A stretch of 64,000 nucleotides of DNA from Paenibacillus sp. 19GGS1-52 (GTDB lineage: Bacteria; Bacillota; Bacilli; Paenibacillales; Paenibacillaceae), in assembly GCF_022369515.1 (NCBI RefSeq), contig NZ_CP059724.1, positions 3,224,001-3,288,000 of the forward strand. The letters run 5' to 3'. The position numbers and the translations under genes are program-made. The first letter of the stretch is position 1. Each line of letters opens with the position of its first letter. The notes beneath the pieces were generated by a model that was not told where the DNA came from, searched no databases, and saw nothing but the letters and a program-made list of their open reading frames with translations. Shown here in pieces: positions 7,534-16,151 of this stretch.

Positions 7534-8556
7534 ATGAAGAGAAGGTACAAGAGGTCCCTGTCACTCATGCTCATCACATTGTGTTTTTCAGTACTTGCCG
7601 GCTGCGGTGGAGCTTCAACGGGAGTAAAGGTGAAGATTGGGGAAGTCACCCGTTCTGTCTTTTATGCACCAGAATATGTGGCTTTGTCGCAGAACTTTTT
7701 TAAGGATGAGGGGTTGGAGGTAGAACTGCAGACGATTCCAGGAGGAGACAAGACCATGACTGCGCTTCTCTCGGGAGCTATTGATGTGGCGCTGGTAGGC
7801 TCAGAAACTTCCATTTATGTGTATCAGCAGGGTGCGGATGATCCTGTCATTAACTTTGCGCAGTTGACCCAACGGGATGGTACATTTCTGTTCGCCCGTA
7901 AGGATGCAGGGGACTTCAGCTGGGACAAAGTGAAGGGGTCAACATTTCTCGGGCAAAGAAAAGGTGGAATGCCACAGATGGCTGGGGCGTATAGCTTATT
8001 GCAAAAAGGGATTGATCCTGCCAAGGATATTACTCTAATTCAGAATATCGACTTCGCTAACATTGCCGGAGCCTTTGCTTCGGGGACCGGGGATTACGTG
8101 CAGCTGTTTGAACCTCAGGCATCCATCTTCGAACGTGAAGGCCGGGGTAAAGTGGTAGCTTCGTTTGGGATAGTGAGTGGCTATTTACCATATACGGTAT
8201 TTATGTCCAAGGAGAGCTATATCAGCAAAAATGGTGATACCGTCCAGAAGTTCACCAATGCGATCCAGCGTGCACAGCTATGGGTGAAGGATCACAGTCC
8301 TGAGGAGATTGCCGATGCTATTCTGCCTTATTTTGAGAATACAGACCGGGATATTATAATATCGTCGGTCAAGCGCTACAAGGAACAGGATACCTATGCG
8401 GTTAATCCGGTTGTGGATAATGAAGAATGGAACAATCTGTTGGATGTCATGGAGAATGCCGGAGAATTGAAAGCACGTGTTCCAGTAGAGAAAATTGTAA
8501 ATAACAGCTTTGCCGAAAAAGCTGAAGCCAGCCTTAAGGCTGGCGTCTCAAAATAA
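7534..8556 (+). CDS. ABC transporter substrate-binding lipoprotein (NitT/TauA/SsuA type)
   Basis: 340 residues with a signal peptide ending in lipobox LAGC (Cys about residue 23). The mature domain has the NMT1/THI5-like pattern: FYAPEYVALSQNFFKDEGLEVEL, GGDKTMTALLSGAIDVALVG, and a C-terminal region with alternating lobes. Such proteins bring nitrate, taurine, alkanesulfonates, thiamine precursors or related small molecules to an ABC importer. The exact ligand cannot be read here, and no TPP riboswitch precedes the operon. RBS AAAGGAG lies eight bases before the ATG. The ATPase and permease genes follow. Confidence 0.88.
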   Translation: MKRRYKRSLSLMLITLCFSVLAGCGGASTGVKVKIGEVTRSVFYAPEYVALSQNFFKDEGLEVELQTIPGGDKTMTALLSGAIDVALVGSETSIYVYQQGADDPVINFAQLTQRDGTFLFARKDAGDFSWDKVKGSTFLGQRKGGMPQMAGAYSLLQKGIDPAKDITLIQNIDFANIAGAFASGTGDYVQLFEPQASIFEREGRGKVVASFGIVSGYLPYTVFMSKESYISKNGDTVQKFTNAIQRAQLWVKDHSPEEIADAILPYFENTDRDIIISSVKRYKEQDTYAVNPVVDNEEWNNLLDVMENAGELKARVPVEKIVNNSFAEKAEASLKAGVSK

Positions 8557-8613
8557 CAAGTTACACAACATTCGAGAAGGTTCAAGCACTACAACCTTGA
8601 AGGAGGGGCTGAT

Positions 8614-9390
8614 ATGCTTCCAGTAGTGCAGCTAAAGGGAGTTACGCATGCCTATCTTGGCGATCTTGAGGCTTCATTAGCCGTTGAGGACCTGAATCTT
8701 ACTGTTGAGAAGGGAGAATTCGTCAGTCTGGTTGGTCCCAGTGGATGCGGCAAGACAACTATATTATCGATCATAGCCGGGCTGATGCAGCCTTCGCGCG
8801 GTGAAGTAGTTATCAATGGTCGGTCCATGAATGGACCCTCTCCTGAGGTAGGGTATATGCTGCAGCAGGACTATCTTTTTCCCTGGCGCAGCATTTTGGA
8901 CAATGCGGTGCTTGGTCTGGAGTTAACGGGATGTTTAAACGAAGAGACAAAACAGAAGACTTTGGAGCTGCTCCAAGACATGGGACTAAAGGATAAGACC
9001 AAAGCTTATCCAGCGCAGCTGTCGGGAGGCATGCGCCAAAGAGTGGCGCTGGTGCGCACCTTGGCCACCAATCCCGGACTTCTGCTGTTGGATGAACCTT
9101 TCTCGGCGCTGGATTACCAGATCAAGCTGCAGCTTGAGGACCTGGTATCAGAGACATTGCGCCGCCGCGGGACAACTGCAGTTCTAGTTACACATGACCT
9201 GTCCGAGGCGATTGCGGTCAGCAGCCGGGTTATTCTGTTGCAACGGAATCCGGGCAAGATCCGCAAAGTCTTTCCAGTGCCGGAGGTTATCCGGGCCGCA
9301 CCTCCTTTATATGCACGTGATCAGGCAGGCTTCGCGGAGCTTTTTCATGAAATATGGCAGGAAATGGAGTCTGCAGGGAGGGACAGCTAG
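8614..9390 (+). CDS. ABC transporter ATP-binding protein (NitT/TauA type)
   Basis: 258 residues. Walker A GPSGCGKTT (about residues 42-50), Q-loop MLQQDYLFPW, signature LSGGMRQR (about 138-145), Walker B LLLLDEPFSALD (about 156-167), switch His in VTHDLSEA. It drives the importer formed with the lipoprotein upstream and the permease downstream. RBS GAAGGAGG lies before the ATG. Its TAG stop overlaps the GTG start of the permease by one base (TAGTG), which indicates translational coupling. Confidence 0.93.
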   Translation: MLPVVQLKGVTHAYLGDLEASLAVEDLNLTVEKGEFVSLVGPSGCGKTTILSIIAGLMQPSRGEVVINGRSMNGPSPEVGYMLQQDYLFPWRSILDNAVLGLELTGCLNEETKQKTLELLQDMGLKDKTKAYPAQLSGGMRQRVALVRTLATNPGLLLLDEPFSALDYQIKLQLEDLVSETLRRRGTTAVLVTHDLSEAIAVSSRVILLQRNPGKIRKVFPVPEVIRAAPPLYARDQAGFAELFHEIWQEMESAGRDS

Positions 9391-10226
9391 TGAAACATAA
9401 CGGGCAAACCAGTGAAGCAGCTTCCCGGGAACAATGGCTGCAGCATATGCATGGAGAATTCCAGAAGAAAAAGCAGCGGCGGCGCAATCAGGTTCTTGCT
9501 GTGCGCAGCAGTGTGCTGCTGCTGTTCTTCGTCCTTTGGGAAGCGGGGGCCAGACTGGGCTATATTGATGAGTTGTTGTTCAGCTATCCTACGAAAGTCT
9601 TTCGGCAGATCTGGGGGGATATGGTTAGCGGCAGTCTATGGCCGCATCTCGGGATAACAGTAGGCGAGACTGCAGTTGGCTTTGTGCTGGGTACACTGCT
9701 TGGGACTCTGCTGGCTGTAATCATCTGGTGGTCTCCTTTTTTATCAGCAGTCCTTGATCCGTACATGGTTGTCTTTAATAGCATGCCGAAAGTAGCGCTC
9801 GGACCGATATTTATCGTAATGTTTGGTGCCGGATTCACGGCTATCGTCGTCACTACATTATCTATTACAGTGATTATAACCACGCTGGTTGTGTATAACA
9901 GCTTCTGCAGCGTGGACCCCAATTTAATCAAGGTAGTCCGCTCCTTCGGAGCAACACGCGTACAGGTGTTTAATAAGGTTATTCTGCCAGCCTCCTTTCC
10001 AACAGTGGTCTCTACATTAAAAGTGAATGTAGGCATGTCCTGGGTCGGAGTTATCGTTGGCGAATTTTTGGTCGCGAAGTCTGGCCTTGGTTATCTGATC
10101 ATCTATGGCTTTCAGGTATTCAATTTTACACTGGTCATGTCCAGTTTGCTTATCATCGCAGTAGTGGCAACAGCAATGTATCAGTTGGTCTTATATGTGG
10201 AAAAGATTCTATTGTTGAGACGGTGA
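9390..10226 (+). CDS. ABC transporter permease (NitT/TauA type)
   Basis: 278 residues with about six membrane segments and the EAA-loop-like pattern VVRSFGATRVQVFNKVILPASFP (about residues 190-210) that contacts the ATPase. The GTG at 9390 was chosen: GGGAGGGA lies upstream and it overlaps the ATPase stop. The longer ATG-initiated frame (9354) would run far into the ATPase gene. A basic N-terminal stretch (KKKQRRRNQ) precedes the first membrane helix. Third gene of the importer operon. Confidence 0.9.
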   Translation: MKHNGQTSEAASREQWLQHMHGEFQKKKQRRRNQVLAVRSSVLLLFFVLWEAGARLGYIDELLFSYPTKVFRQIWGDMVSGSLWPHLGITVGETAVGFVLGTLLGTLLAVIIWWSPFLSAVLDPYMVVFNSMPKVALGPIFIVMFGAGFTAIVVTTLSITVIITTLVVYNSFCSVDPNLIKVVRSFGATRVQVFNKVILPASFPTVVSTLKVNVGMSWVGVIVGEFLVAKSGLGYLIIYGFQVFNFTLVMSSLLIIAVVATAMYQLVLYVEKILLLRR

Positions 10227-10360
10227 AAATAATGTCTTATTGTGTCTCTGCGGAAAATCTTGTACCATGACTATATCTTTAGCTAAGCATCCGAAGCGAG
10301 TTTTGTATGAAGTATTTCGGAGAAGCATGTCTTACAAAACTTTCAAGGAGAGATATCTTC

Positions 10361-11344
10361 ATGGGATTTCGAATTATCAAAACAGCGGCTGCTACCGTCC
10401 TGTCCGTATTGCTGGCAGCTGCTGTAGGAATACCAAATGCGCAGAGTGCGGGTCTGTTAGCAATTCTGGGGGTGGAAACCACACGTAAGAGGAGTCTCCG
10501 GACGATAACGGCACGTTTTACGGCCTCGCTCGTGGGACTCTTTTTTGGCTGTATTTTGTTCTGGGTCTTGGGTTTCCATTATTGGGTGCTTGGAATGTAC
10601 GTACTGTTCGGCTTTCCACTTATCGTGAAATCAGGCTTCAAGGAAGGGATCGTCACTAGCTCCGTTATCGTCTTTCGTGTATTTGGACAAGCTGAGATTA
10701 CGCTGCATGTCCTGCTGCAGCAGATAGAATTGTTAGTGATTGGTCTCGGCTCCGCCGGGCTGGTGAATCTGATCTATATGCCACAGACCGAAGGGGCGAT
10801 GTATGTAATCCGCAAGGAAGTCGATGGCTTCTTTTCTGTTATTTTCACTCAAATGGCCCGGACACTGCGTGAACCTGGATATATCTGGGATGGAAAAGAG
10901 CTTATTGGGGCGAACACGGCGGTACAACGCGGTCTGAGCGCTGCGGCTAGGGAAATGGAAAATCATGTGATAAATCCGGATGCGGCGTGGAATGTCTACT
11001 TCTACATGCGGAAGGAACAACTAGAATCGATTCAAAATATGCTGCAGCTGTTATCGCAGGTCTATCGCCAATTGCCGCATGGGGATATGGTGGCTGAATT
11101 GTTCGATCAACTCAGTGGAGATGTGCTGGCAGAAGAATATACAGGTCGGACAGAGCGACTTCTTTATAGTCTGGAGGAGGAGTTTCAAAAAATGGGGCTG
11201 CCGGATACTCGTGAGGAATTTGAAGTGCGATCTGCTATTTTGCAGCTATGTCGGGAACTGGCACTATATTTGAAAATTGCCAAGCGGCATAAAATGCCGG
11301 TAGGATTAAAGCAAGAAAAACGATCGCTCACAGCAGGCGAATGA
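10361..11344 (+). CDS. Aromatic acid exporter family membrane protein (DUF939/YqjA-like)
   Basis: 327 residues. The N-terminal half has several hydrophobic helices (TVLSVLLAAAVGI; FTASLVGLFFGCILFWVLGF; YWVLGMYVLFGFPLIV; LLVIGLGSAGLVNLIY) of the FUSC/ArAE type. The C-terminal half is cytoplasmic and helical, matching the ArAE_1 C-terminal domain architecture. The motif ARFTASLVGLFFG resembles the family's RxxGTxxG-like segment. The substrate is unknown. GGAG lies ten bases before the chosen ATG (10361); an in-frame ATG at 10307 lacks a good RBS. Same direction as the ABC importer but separated by 134 bases. Confidence 0.78.
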   Translation: MGFRIIKTAAATVLSVLLAAAVGIPNAQSAGLLAILGVETTRKRSLRTITARFTASLVGLFFGCILFWVLGFHYWVLGMYVLFGFPLIVKSGFKEGIVTSSVIVFRVFGQAEITLHVLLQQIELLVIGLGSAGLVNLIYMPQTEGAMYVIRKEVDGFFSVIFTQMARTLREPGYIWDGKELIGANTAVQRGLSAAAREMENHVINPDAAWNVYFYMRKEQLESIQNMLQLLSQVYRQLPHGDMVAELFDQLSGDVLAEEYTGRTERLLYSLEEEFQKMGLPDTREEFEVRSAILQLCRELALYLKIAKRHKMPVGLKQEKRSLTAGE

Positions 11345-11480
11345 TTGACCTGAGGATTGTGAATAACAAATCAAGTATTAACATTCTTTAGTAAAAGAAC
11401 GATAGAATATGTATAAACTAAAAAAAGTTGTCGCTGACTATGACTTTTTATTCAGTTTACGTTCAGGAGACGAGAATACT

Positions 11481-11558
11481 GTGAATAATAAAATAAATAG
11501 TGAGGGTTCCAATACAGCAGGGGTTCGCCGCAAGCGAATTTTCCGCTCTGGCAGGTGA
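11481..11558 (+). CDS. Possible 25-residue upstream ORF of the HD-GYP gene
   Basis: GTG at 11481, AGGAGA at 11465-11470. It encodes an Asn/Ser-rich then very basic peptide (tail VRRKRIFRSGR). Its TGA stop (11556-11558) lies inside the AGGTGA that serves the next gene, so ribosomes ending here could re-initiate at 11564. It may be a coupling ORF, or chance. Confidence 0.3.
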   Translation: MNNKINSEGSNTAGVRRKRIFRSGR

Positions 11559-11563
11559 AGAGT

Positions 11564-12586
11564 ATGGACAAAAGCAATGACAACTTTATTGGTAAACAGC
11601 TTATAACCAACCTCTTTAATGAAAAGGGTGTATTTGTTTTACCCGCAAATACTTTATTAAGTACAGACCATATACGACTCATCAAGCAGCATAAGATTAT
11701 TCTGGAGGCTAGTGATGTCATTCAGCTTGATAAAACGGCATTTTTTCAGATTGCTGTAGATGATTGCACGGCTGCGATGGAAAATATTTTTGAACAGATT
11801 CGCTATAACAAAAGCAAACGTCTGCCGATGATAGAGCTCAGAAATGAGGTTATTCCCTTTATCCAACAGGTATCTGAGCGGAATGATTTCTACGGAATTT
11901 TGGCTGCTCTGCAGTCCAAGGATGATTATACATACAGGCATAACGTTGCAGTGGGTATATTGTCCACGCTGCTTGGCAAATGGCTCAAATTGAAGCCGGA
12001 AGATCTCGGCATGCTGACCATCGCGGCCACTCTTCATGATATTGGGAAAATGATGATTCCTGCAGAAATATTGACCAAAGAGGGTCCATTAACGGATGAA
12101 GAATACCAACTGATGAAGAAGCATACCACTTATGGTTACGAGATGATCAGAGACACGGTAGGCACCAATCATATGCAGGCGCTTGTAGCGCTGCAGCATC
12201 ATGAACGAATGGATGGCAGTGGATATCCATTTGGTCTGCTCGGACATCGGATAACGGATTTTAGTAAAATTGTTGCGGTAGTCGATATTTTTCATGCGAT
12301 GACCTCTGATCGTTTCTACCGAAAAGCATCACCGCTATATCAGGTTCTAATTCAGATGCAAAATGATGTATTTGGCAAGCTTGACCCTTATATTTCCAGA
12401 GTGTTTATAGATAAGTTGATGCAGTCGATGCTAGGGAACGAGGTCGAACTGACGGATGGTAGGATGGGGAAAATTATTCTAATTCTTTCTCATGATCCGT
12501 TGCGTCCACTTGTGAACATCGGGGAGGAGTTCGTTGATCTTAGCAGGGAAAGAACGCTAGGTATTGTGCGAGTGATCCCGCAATAG
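11564..12586 (+). CDS. HD-GYP domain protein, probable cyclic-di-GMP phosphodiesterase
   Basis: 340 residues, cytoplasmic, no membrane segment. The N-terminal 110 residues are an uncharacterised domain (VFVLPANTLLSTDHIRLIK resembles the DUF3391-like lead seen before HD-GYP domains). The HD-GYP core has HNVAVG, LHDIGKMMIP (HD pair) and HHERMDGSGYP (the HHExxDGxGYP signature, about residues 208-218), so metal and GYP residues are intact. Expected reaction: hydrolysis of cyclic-di-GMP to GMP/pGpG. The ATG at 11564 fits AGGTG six bases upstream better than the GTG at 11555. Confidence 0.88.
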   Translation: MDKSNDNFIGKQLITNLFNEKGVFVLPANTLLSTDHIRLIKQHKIILEASDVIQLDKTAFFQIAVDDCTAAMENIFEQIRYNKSKRLPMIELRNEVIPFIQQVSERNDFYGILAALQSKDDYTYRHNVAVGILSTLLGKWLKLKPEDLGMLTIAATLHDIGKMMIPAEILTKEGPLTDEEYQLMKKHTTYGYEMIRDTVGTNHMQALVALQHHERMDGSGYPFGLLGHRITDFSKIVAVVDIFHAMTSDRFYRKASPLYQVLIQMQNDVFGKLDPYISRVFIDKLMQSMLGNEVELTDGRMGKIILILSHDPLRPLVNIGEEFVDLSRERTLGIVRVIPQ

Positions 12587-12653
12587 ACAGCTCCTTATTC
12601 AGTCCTACAATATGGCATTTTTCTTCTATATGTACTATGAGTCTCGGGGATGA

Positions 12654-12671
12654 AGCCCTTTCGAGGGCTTA
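12654..12671 (+). terminator. Hairpin after the HD-GYP gene
   Basis: AAGCCCT-TTCG-AGGGCTT, a perfect 7-bp stem with a stable TTCG loop but no T-run. It is either a weak terminator or an mRNA 3'-end structure. Confidence 0.4.
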
Positions 12672-12759
12672 CCCAAATTTATTTATAGACTAACAATCAA
12701 CAAATGCCCAGATCCTGCATACACTTGATAGTGAATGATTGTATGGAGGAGGTTCAAAG

Positions 12760-13317
12760 ATGTCATTAAGCCATAAACGTCAAACAAGGGAGATCATTAC
12801 GAAGGCAATTTGCGGCAAAGGTCGTAAGTTCTCTACCGCAACCCATACCGTGACTCCGCCACATCATCCGACTAGTATTCTGGGGGCTTGGATTATCAAC
12901 CACCAATACGAAGCGGTTGCCGCCGGGAACGGAATCGAAGTAATTGGTACTTATGATGTTAACATCTGGTACTCGTACGACAAAAACAAGCAGACCGAGG
13001 TAGCAAAAGAAACGGTCTCCTACGTGGAGCTTATTCCGCTGTCGTATCTGGATCCAAGACACCGTGCTTCCACTGTGGAGGTATCTGCGGATGCAACGCA
13101 GGAACCTAACTGTGTGGAAGCTGGCGTCTCTCCAGGCGGTGGTAGTGTAACGCTCCGTGTAGAGCGCGAATTCGAGGCGGAGATGGTGGCTGAGACCAAA
13201 GTCCGCGTGTATGTCAGCGATCAAAGTGATGATCTGGAAGACAAGGATTATGATTTTGATGGTGAAAGCTTTGATTATGATGATTTGGATCCTGACGCCC
13301 TGGATGATGAGTTGTAA
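12760..13317 (+). CDS. cotE: Outer spore coat morphogenetic protein CotE
   Basis: 185 residues. N-terminus MSLSHKRQTREIITKAICGKG and the HHPTSILGAWIINHQYEA region are typical of CotE, which directs outer coat assembly on the mother-cell side of the forespore. The C-terminus is a very acidic Asp-rich tail (from about residue 153), as in Bacillus CotE. GGAGGAGG at 12745-12752 defines the ATG at 12760. In B. subtilis cotE directly precedes mutS; here two extra genes lie between. Expression is probably sporulation-controlled, though no sigma-E promoter was assigned. Confidence 0.93.
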   Translation: MSLSHKRQTREIITKAICGKGRKFSTATHTVTPPHHPTSILGAWIINHQYEAVAAGNGIEVIGTYDVNIWYSYDKNKQTEVAKETVSYVELIPLSYLDPRHRASTVEVSADATQEPNCVEAGVSPGGGSVTLRVEREFEAEMVAETKVRVYVSDQSDDLEDKDYDFDGESFDYDDLDPDALDDEL

Positions 13318-13390
13318 GGAAGGTTTCGCCGCCGCTAACCGAATAGCAATGGGTTATGCTCCCATTATATGTAGGAAGGGCGGCGGCGAA

Positions 13391-13414
13391 GAGGGCTAAT
13401 GCCCTCCTTTTTTT
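13391..13414 (+). terminator. Terminator of cotE
   Basis: GAGGGC-TAAT-GCCCTC followed by seven T. It directly follows a larger stem (13325-13390). Confidence 0.85.
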
Positions 13415-13476
13415 GAAAATTTTTTGCGTTCAGGAATGACTCCGCTAAGGTTATTATTCAGCTTGCTCTGCGAGGC

Positions 13477-13514
13477 GAAAACGGTGCCGTCCCTTGGACG
13501 GAAGGCCGTTTTTT
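13477..13514. terminator. Hairpin with A and T flanks, probable bidirectional terminator
   Basis: AAAACGG ... CCGTTTTTT encloses an inner CCGTCC-CTT-GGACGG stem. A-run on the left and six T on the right. It isolates the amidoligase gene from cotE. Confidence 0.6.
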
Positions 13515-13677
13515 GCTGTTGTTGTAAAGACGGTGGATAGGACAGACACTCAGGCTGTTTCATGGCATCAACAAGTAATGAAATAAGCTTCGTAGTCATT
13601 TTTCTTTTTAGAGGTAATGTTCTTGTTGTCTGTTGCGTACTGCCGTGTTCGGCGGTGCTTCAAGGGAGGGCGTATCC

Positions 13678-15075
13678 ATGAATGAGGGAATGAAAGGTTA
13701 TCTCGCATGGTCTTTAGAGCTGAGAGAACAAAGGCTGCTGCGCAGTGGTCTGGAAGTTGCCCTAACACCGGCCAGCAGGAAGAAGTTGCTGGGAATTTCC
13801 GATCTTTATAATCAACAGTGGGTGCTTAATGTGCATGAGAATATTGAGCTGGAGCATGCCAATCATACATATAAAGCTGGATCAATACAGCGTAGCCATA
13901 GACAGCAATATCGAATTTTAGTTTATAATCTTACTGTGCTGGAGATTGTGCCACTGGGCGCAGGCCCGGCTATGATTGCTACCTCCAGAAATTCAGTTAG
14001 CGCAAACTTGCAAAACGAAGAGAATAGCTCATTAACCTATGCACCTCCAATAGAGCAGCGTGGAGTAACAAAGCTGCTCAAGGAGCTGGCAGTCCGGGCA
14101 TTGTACAGCTTAGGTCTGGACAGCGGGGAAGTACGGTTACTAGATATGGGCAGCCGCAGGTATGTAGTGGAGGCGATCACTCCACTGCTAGAGACGCCCA
14201 GAACGCCCTTGCCAGAGCCTTACCGCACTGCTTCGCAGATGCTGGCAAGGAAGCTGGCTCTGGAGCAGCCCGGTCGTCCTGGGCTGCTCATGGGCATGGA
14301 CCCGGAGTTTCTGCTACTCCGGGAGAACTCGGACCGCGTCGTGCGTGCGTCGCGGTTCCTGCCTATGGCTGGCGTCGCGGGCTGCGACGCCGGGCCCCCG
14401 GGAACGCGCGGCGCGTTCCCGGTCGCCGAGCTGCGCCCGGAGCCGCGCGGGGAACCACGCGCGCTGCTGGCGCAGCTGATGTCCGCCGTCGCCGCGGCGG
14501 ACCGGCTCATCACCGACCGCTCGCTCCGCTGGCGGGCGGGAGGCATGCCGCTGCGGGGCTGGGCCCTCGGCGGCCACCTGCACTTCAGCGGCGTGACGCT
14601 GAGCGCGCCGCTATTGCGCGCGCTCGACAACTATCTCGCGCTGCCGATGCTACTGCTGGAGGACGCCCGGGCCGGGGCGAGGCGTCCTCGTTACGGAGTG
14701 CTCGGCGACTTCAGGTATCAGCCGCATGGCGGCTTTGAGTACCGAACCTTGCCGAGCTTTCTGGTATCTCCGGTCGTCGCCAAGGGTGCAGTCTATCTGG
14801 CTCACCTTATAGTGAGCCATTATGAAGACCTGCCGCTGCGCCCGCTCGACCGGGAAGAGCTGCATGCCGCCTATTACAACGGCGACAAACCTCCACTGCG
14901 CGCAGCATTCACTCCTCTGCTGGCACAGCTGCGCGCTTTAAGCGGCTACGAGCAGGCCGCCCGTTACATCGAGCCGTTATTTCACTATATAGCCGCAGAA
15001 CGGACGTGGGATGAATCCCGGGATATCCGGGAGCTGTGGATACATCGGGAAACACACAGGTATGGACCAACCTAG
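13678..15075 (+). CDS. Putative COOH-NH2 amidoligase (phage phiEco32-like, GS fold)
   Basis: 465 residues, no signal peptide or membrane segment. The C-terminal 270 residues match from memory the COOH-NH2 ligase type 2 family, with MGMDPEFLL (about residues 205-213), GGHLHFSG (about 299-306) and GGFEYRTLPSFLVSP (about 352-366). These are the likely metal/ATP-binding elements of a glutamine-synthetase-like fold that joins amines to carboxylates. The N-terminal 200 residues are unassigned. The ATG at 13678 has GGGAGGG seven bases upstream. The core (about 14.33-14.66 kb) is far richer in GC than its flanks. It lies between cotE and mutS, and its stop shares CTAG with the convergent GNAT gene. 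Substrate unknown. Confidence 0.72.
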   Translation: MNEGMKGYLAWSLELREQRLLRSGLEVALTPASRKKLLGISDLYNQQWVLNVHENIELEHANHTYKAGSIQRSHRQQYRILVYNLTVLEIVPLGAGPAMIATSRNSVSANLQNEENSSLTYAPPIEQRGVTKLLKELAVRALYSLGLDSGEVRLLDMGSRRYVVEAITPLLETPRTPLPEPYRTASQMLARKLALEQPGRPGLLMGMDPEFLLLRENSDRVVRASRFLPMAGVAGCDAGPPGTRGAFPVAELRPEPRGEPRALLAQLMSAVAAADRLITDRSLRWRAGGMPLRGWALGGHLHFSGVTLSAPLLRALDNYLALPMLLLEDARAGARRPRYGVLGDFRYQPHGGFEYRTLPSFLVSPVVAKGAVYLAHLIVSHYEDLPLRPLDREELHAAYYNGDKPPLRAAFTPLLAQLRALSGYEQAARYIEPLFHYIAAERTWDESRDIRELWIHRETHRYGPT

Positions 15076-15869
15076 AAATACATCATGGACCAGGCTCCGA
15101 TATCTTGGAAGCCAAGCCGTTTATAAATGGCTCCAGCTTTCGGGTTATCATAGAATAAACATAACGATCGTCCTTCAGCGAGAAGATCTGCACATAGCTG
15201 AACAACTACACGTGTAGCTAATCCTTGTTCTCGATAGGCCTGGTGGGTGGCTACGGCAATAACCATCGCCGACATGGAGTTTTCCGCCGCTGTGGACGCG
15301 GTAGCCACCACTTCGCCTTGGCATTCTATATAATAAGTGCGGCCGGTGCCGCTCATCAGCGTTTGATGCAAGCTTTTTCGCGAGCCTTCCGAGCTGCTCT
15401 CAAATTCTTGGATGCCATCCGTAAGTGCACATATCGCATTCACTTCTGATACCGTAGCTTTCTTGATGCTGCCTGAGGCCGATAATCCTTTATATATTTC
15501 CTCATTCATGTCCTTTAGCTCTGCAAAATATAAATGCTTTTCTTTCCGGAAGTTGATGACTTTGCCAAAAGCCTTCATTACGTCCGACGATCCAGAGATC
15601 ATTTCGACGTCCTTATCCTTCCTCAGAAGTGCGGCGAAGCCCTCCACATCAAAAGGGCCCTTTGCAAAGGGTAAATAGCTTTTGTAGAAACGCAGCAGGA
15701 CGGCTTTAATATGAAAATCCACAGGATCAAATTCCCCCCATAGTTCCATGAATTCTTGCTCAAATCCGAAATTCTCCACATCGCCAATCAAGAATAAATT
15801 TAATGCAGGTTCTTGAATTAACAATGCCATCAATGGTTTCCTGTCAATCTCTGTTAATTTGCGAATCAT
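15072..15869 (-). CDS. GNAT-family N-acetyltransferase
   Basis: 265 residues. The N-terminal half is an unassigned domain (LNLFLIGDVENFGF resembles the lead domain of DUF4081-type acetyltransferases). The C-terminal GNAT half has GEVVATASTAAEN, then VATHQAYREQGLATRVV (acetyl-CoA pyrophosphate loop, RxxGxA-like) and LFYDNPKAGAIYKRLGFQDIG near the end. It should transfer an acetyl group to an amine of unknown identity. It converges on the amidoligase gene with a four-base overlap. Confidence 0.85.
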   Translation of the reverse strand: MIRKLTEIDRKPLMALLIQEPALNLFLIGDVENFGFEQEFMELWGEFDPVDFHIKAVLLRFYKSYLPFAKGPFDVEGFAALLRKDKDVEMISGSSDVMKAFGKVINFRKEKHLYFAELKDMNEEIYKGLSASGSIKKATVSEVNAICALTDGIQEFESSSEGSRKSLHQTLMSGTGRTYYIECQGEVVATASTAAENSMSAMVIAVATHQAYREQGLATRVVVQLCADLLAEGRSLCLFYDNPKAGAIYKRLGFQDIGAWSMMYF

Positions 15870-16108
15870 TTCACAATCTCCTTCAGTAATAATAATTCAC
15901 TATATATAATTAAGACTGCTGCTTGTTATTATTTTACATTACATGACCGTAAAAAGCACAGATATTAGCATCCATCTTATCCGTCGAGAATTAATGTAGC
16001 TATAGATAGCATCTCCTAGGAGTTCTAATAAACAAGTCGTAACCTTCTCATATGCAGTGGACTATGGGCTCGGTTATCTTCACCGGATATCGTAGTGCGG
16101 CAACTTTC

Positions 16109-16117
16109 TGCTATAAT
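16109..16117 (+). promoter_or_regulatory. Extended -10 promoter element of mutS
   Basis: TGCTATAAT is a perfect extended -10; no good -35 is visible 17 bases upstream. The mutS start codon is 35 bases downstream. Confidence 0.5.
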
Positions 16118-16151
16118 AGAGGACAGTATTAAATAGGCGTGGAGGTTGACC

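Noticed and set aside
7260-7534. TPP riboswitch before the NitT/TauA/THI5-like importer
   Set aside because: No CTGAGA or ACCTGATCTGGATAATGCCAGCG-like thi-box elements; therefore a thiamine-precursor substrate is not claimed.
11400-11560. Possible cyclic-di-GMP (GEMM) riboswitch before the HD-GYP gene
   Set aside because: The conserved GEMM core elements were not found; the sequence is better explained by a short upstream ORF.
13561-13680. 39-codon frame (MASTSNEISFVVIFLF...) ending with ATGA overlap at the amidoligase start
   Set aside because: No RBS before its ATG and no conserved pattern; the overlap is probably chance.
14220-14630. Long minus-strand open frames opposite the amidoligase core
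   Set aside because: High GC removes stop codons on all frames; composition (Arg/Ser/Pro-rich) is typical of shadow frames, and the plus-strand frame has recognisable motifs.
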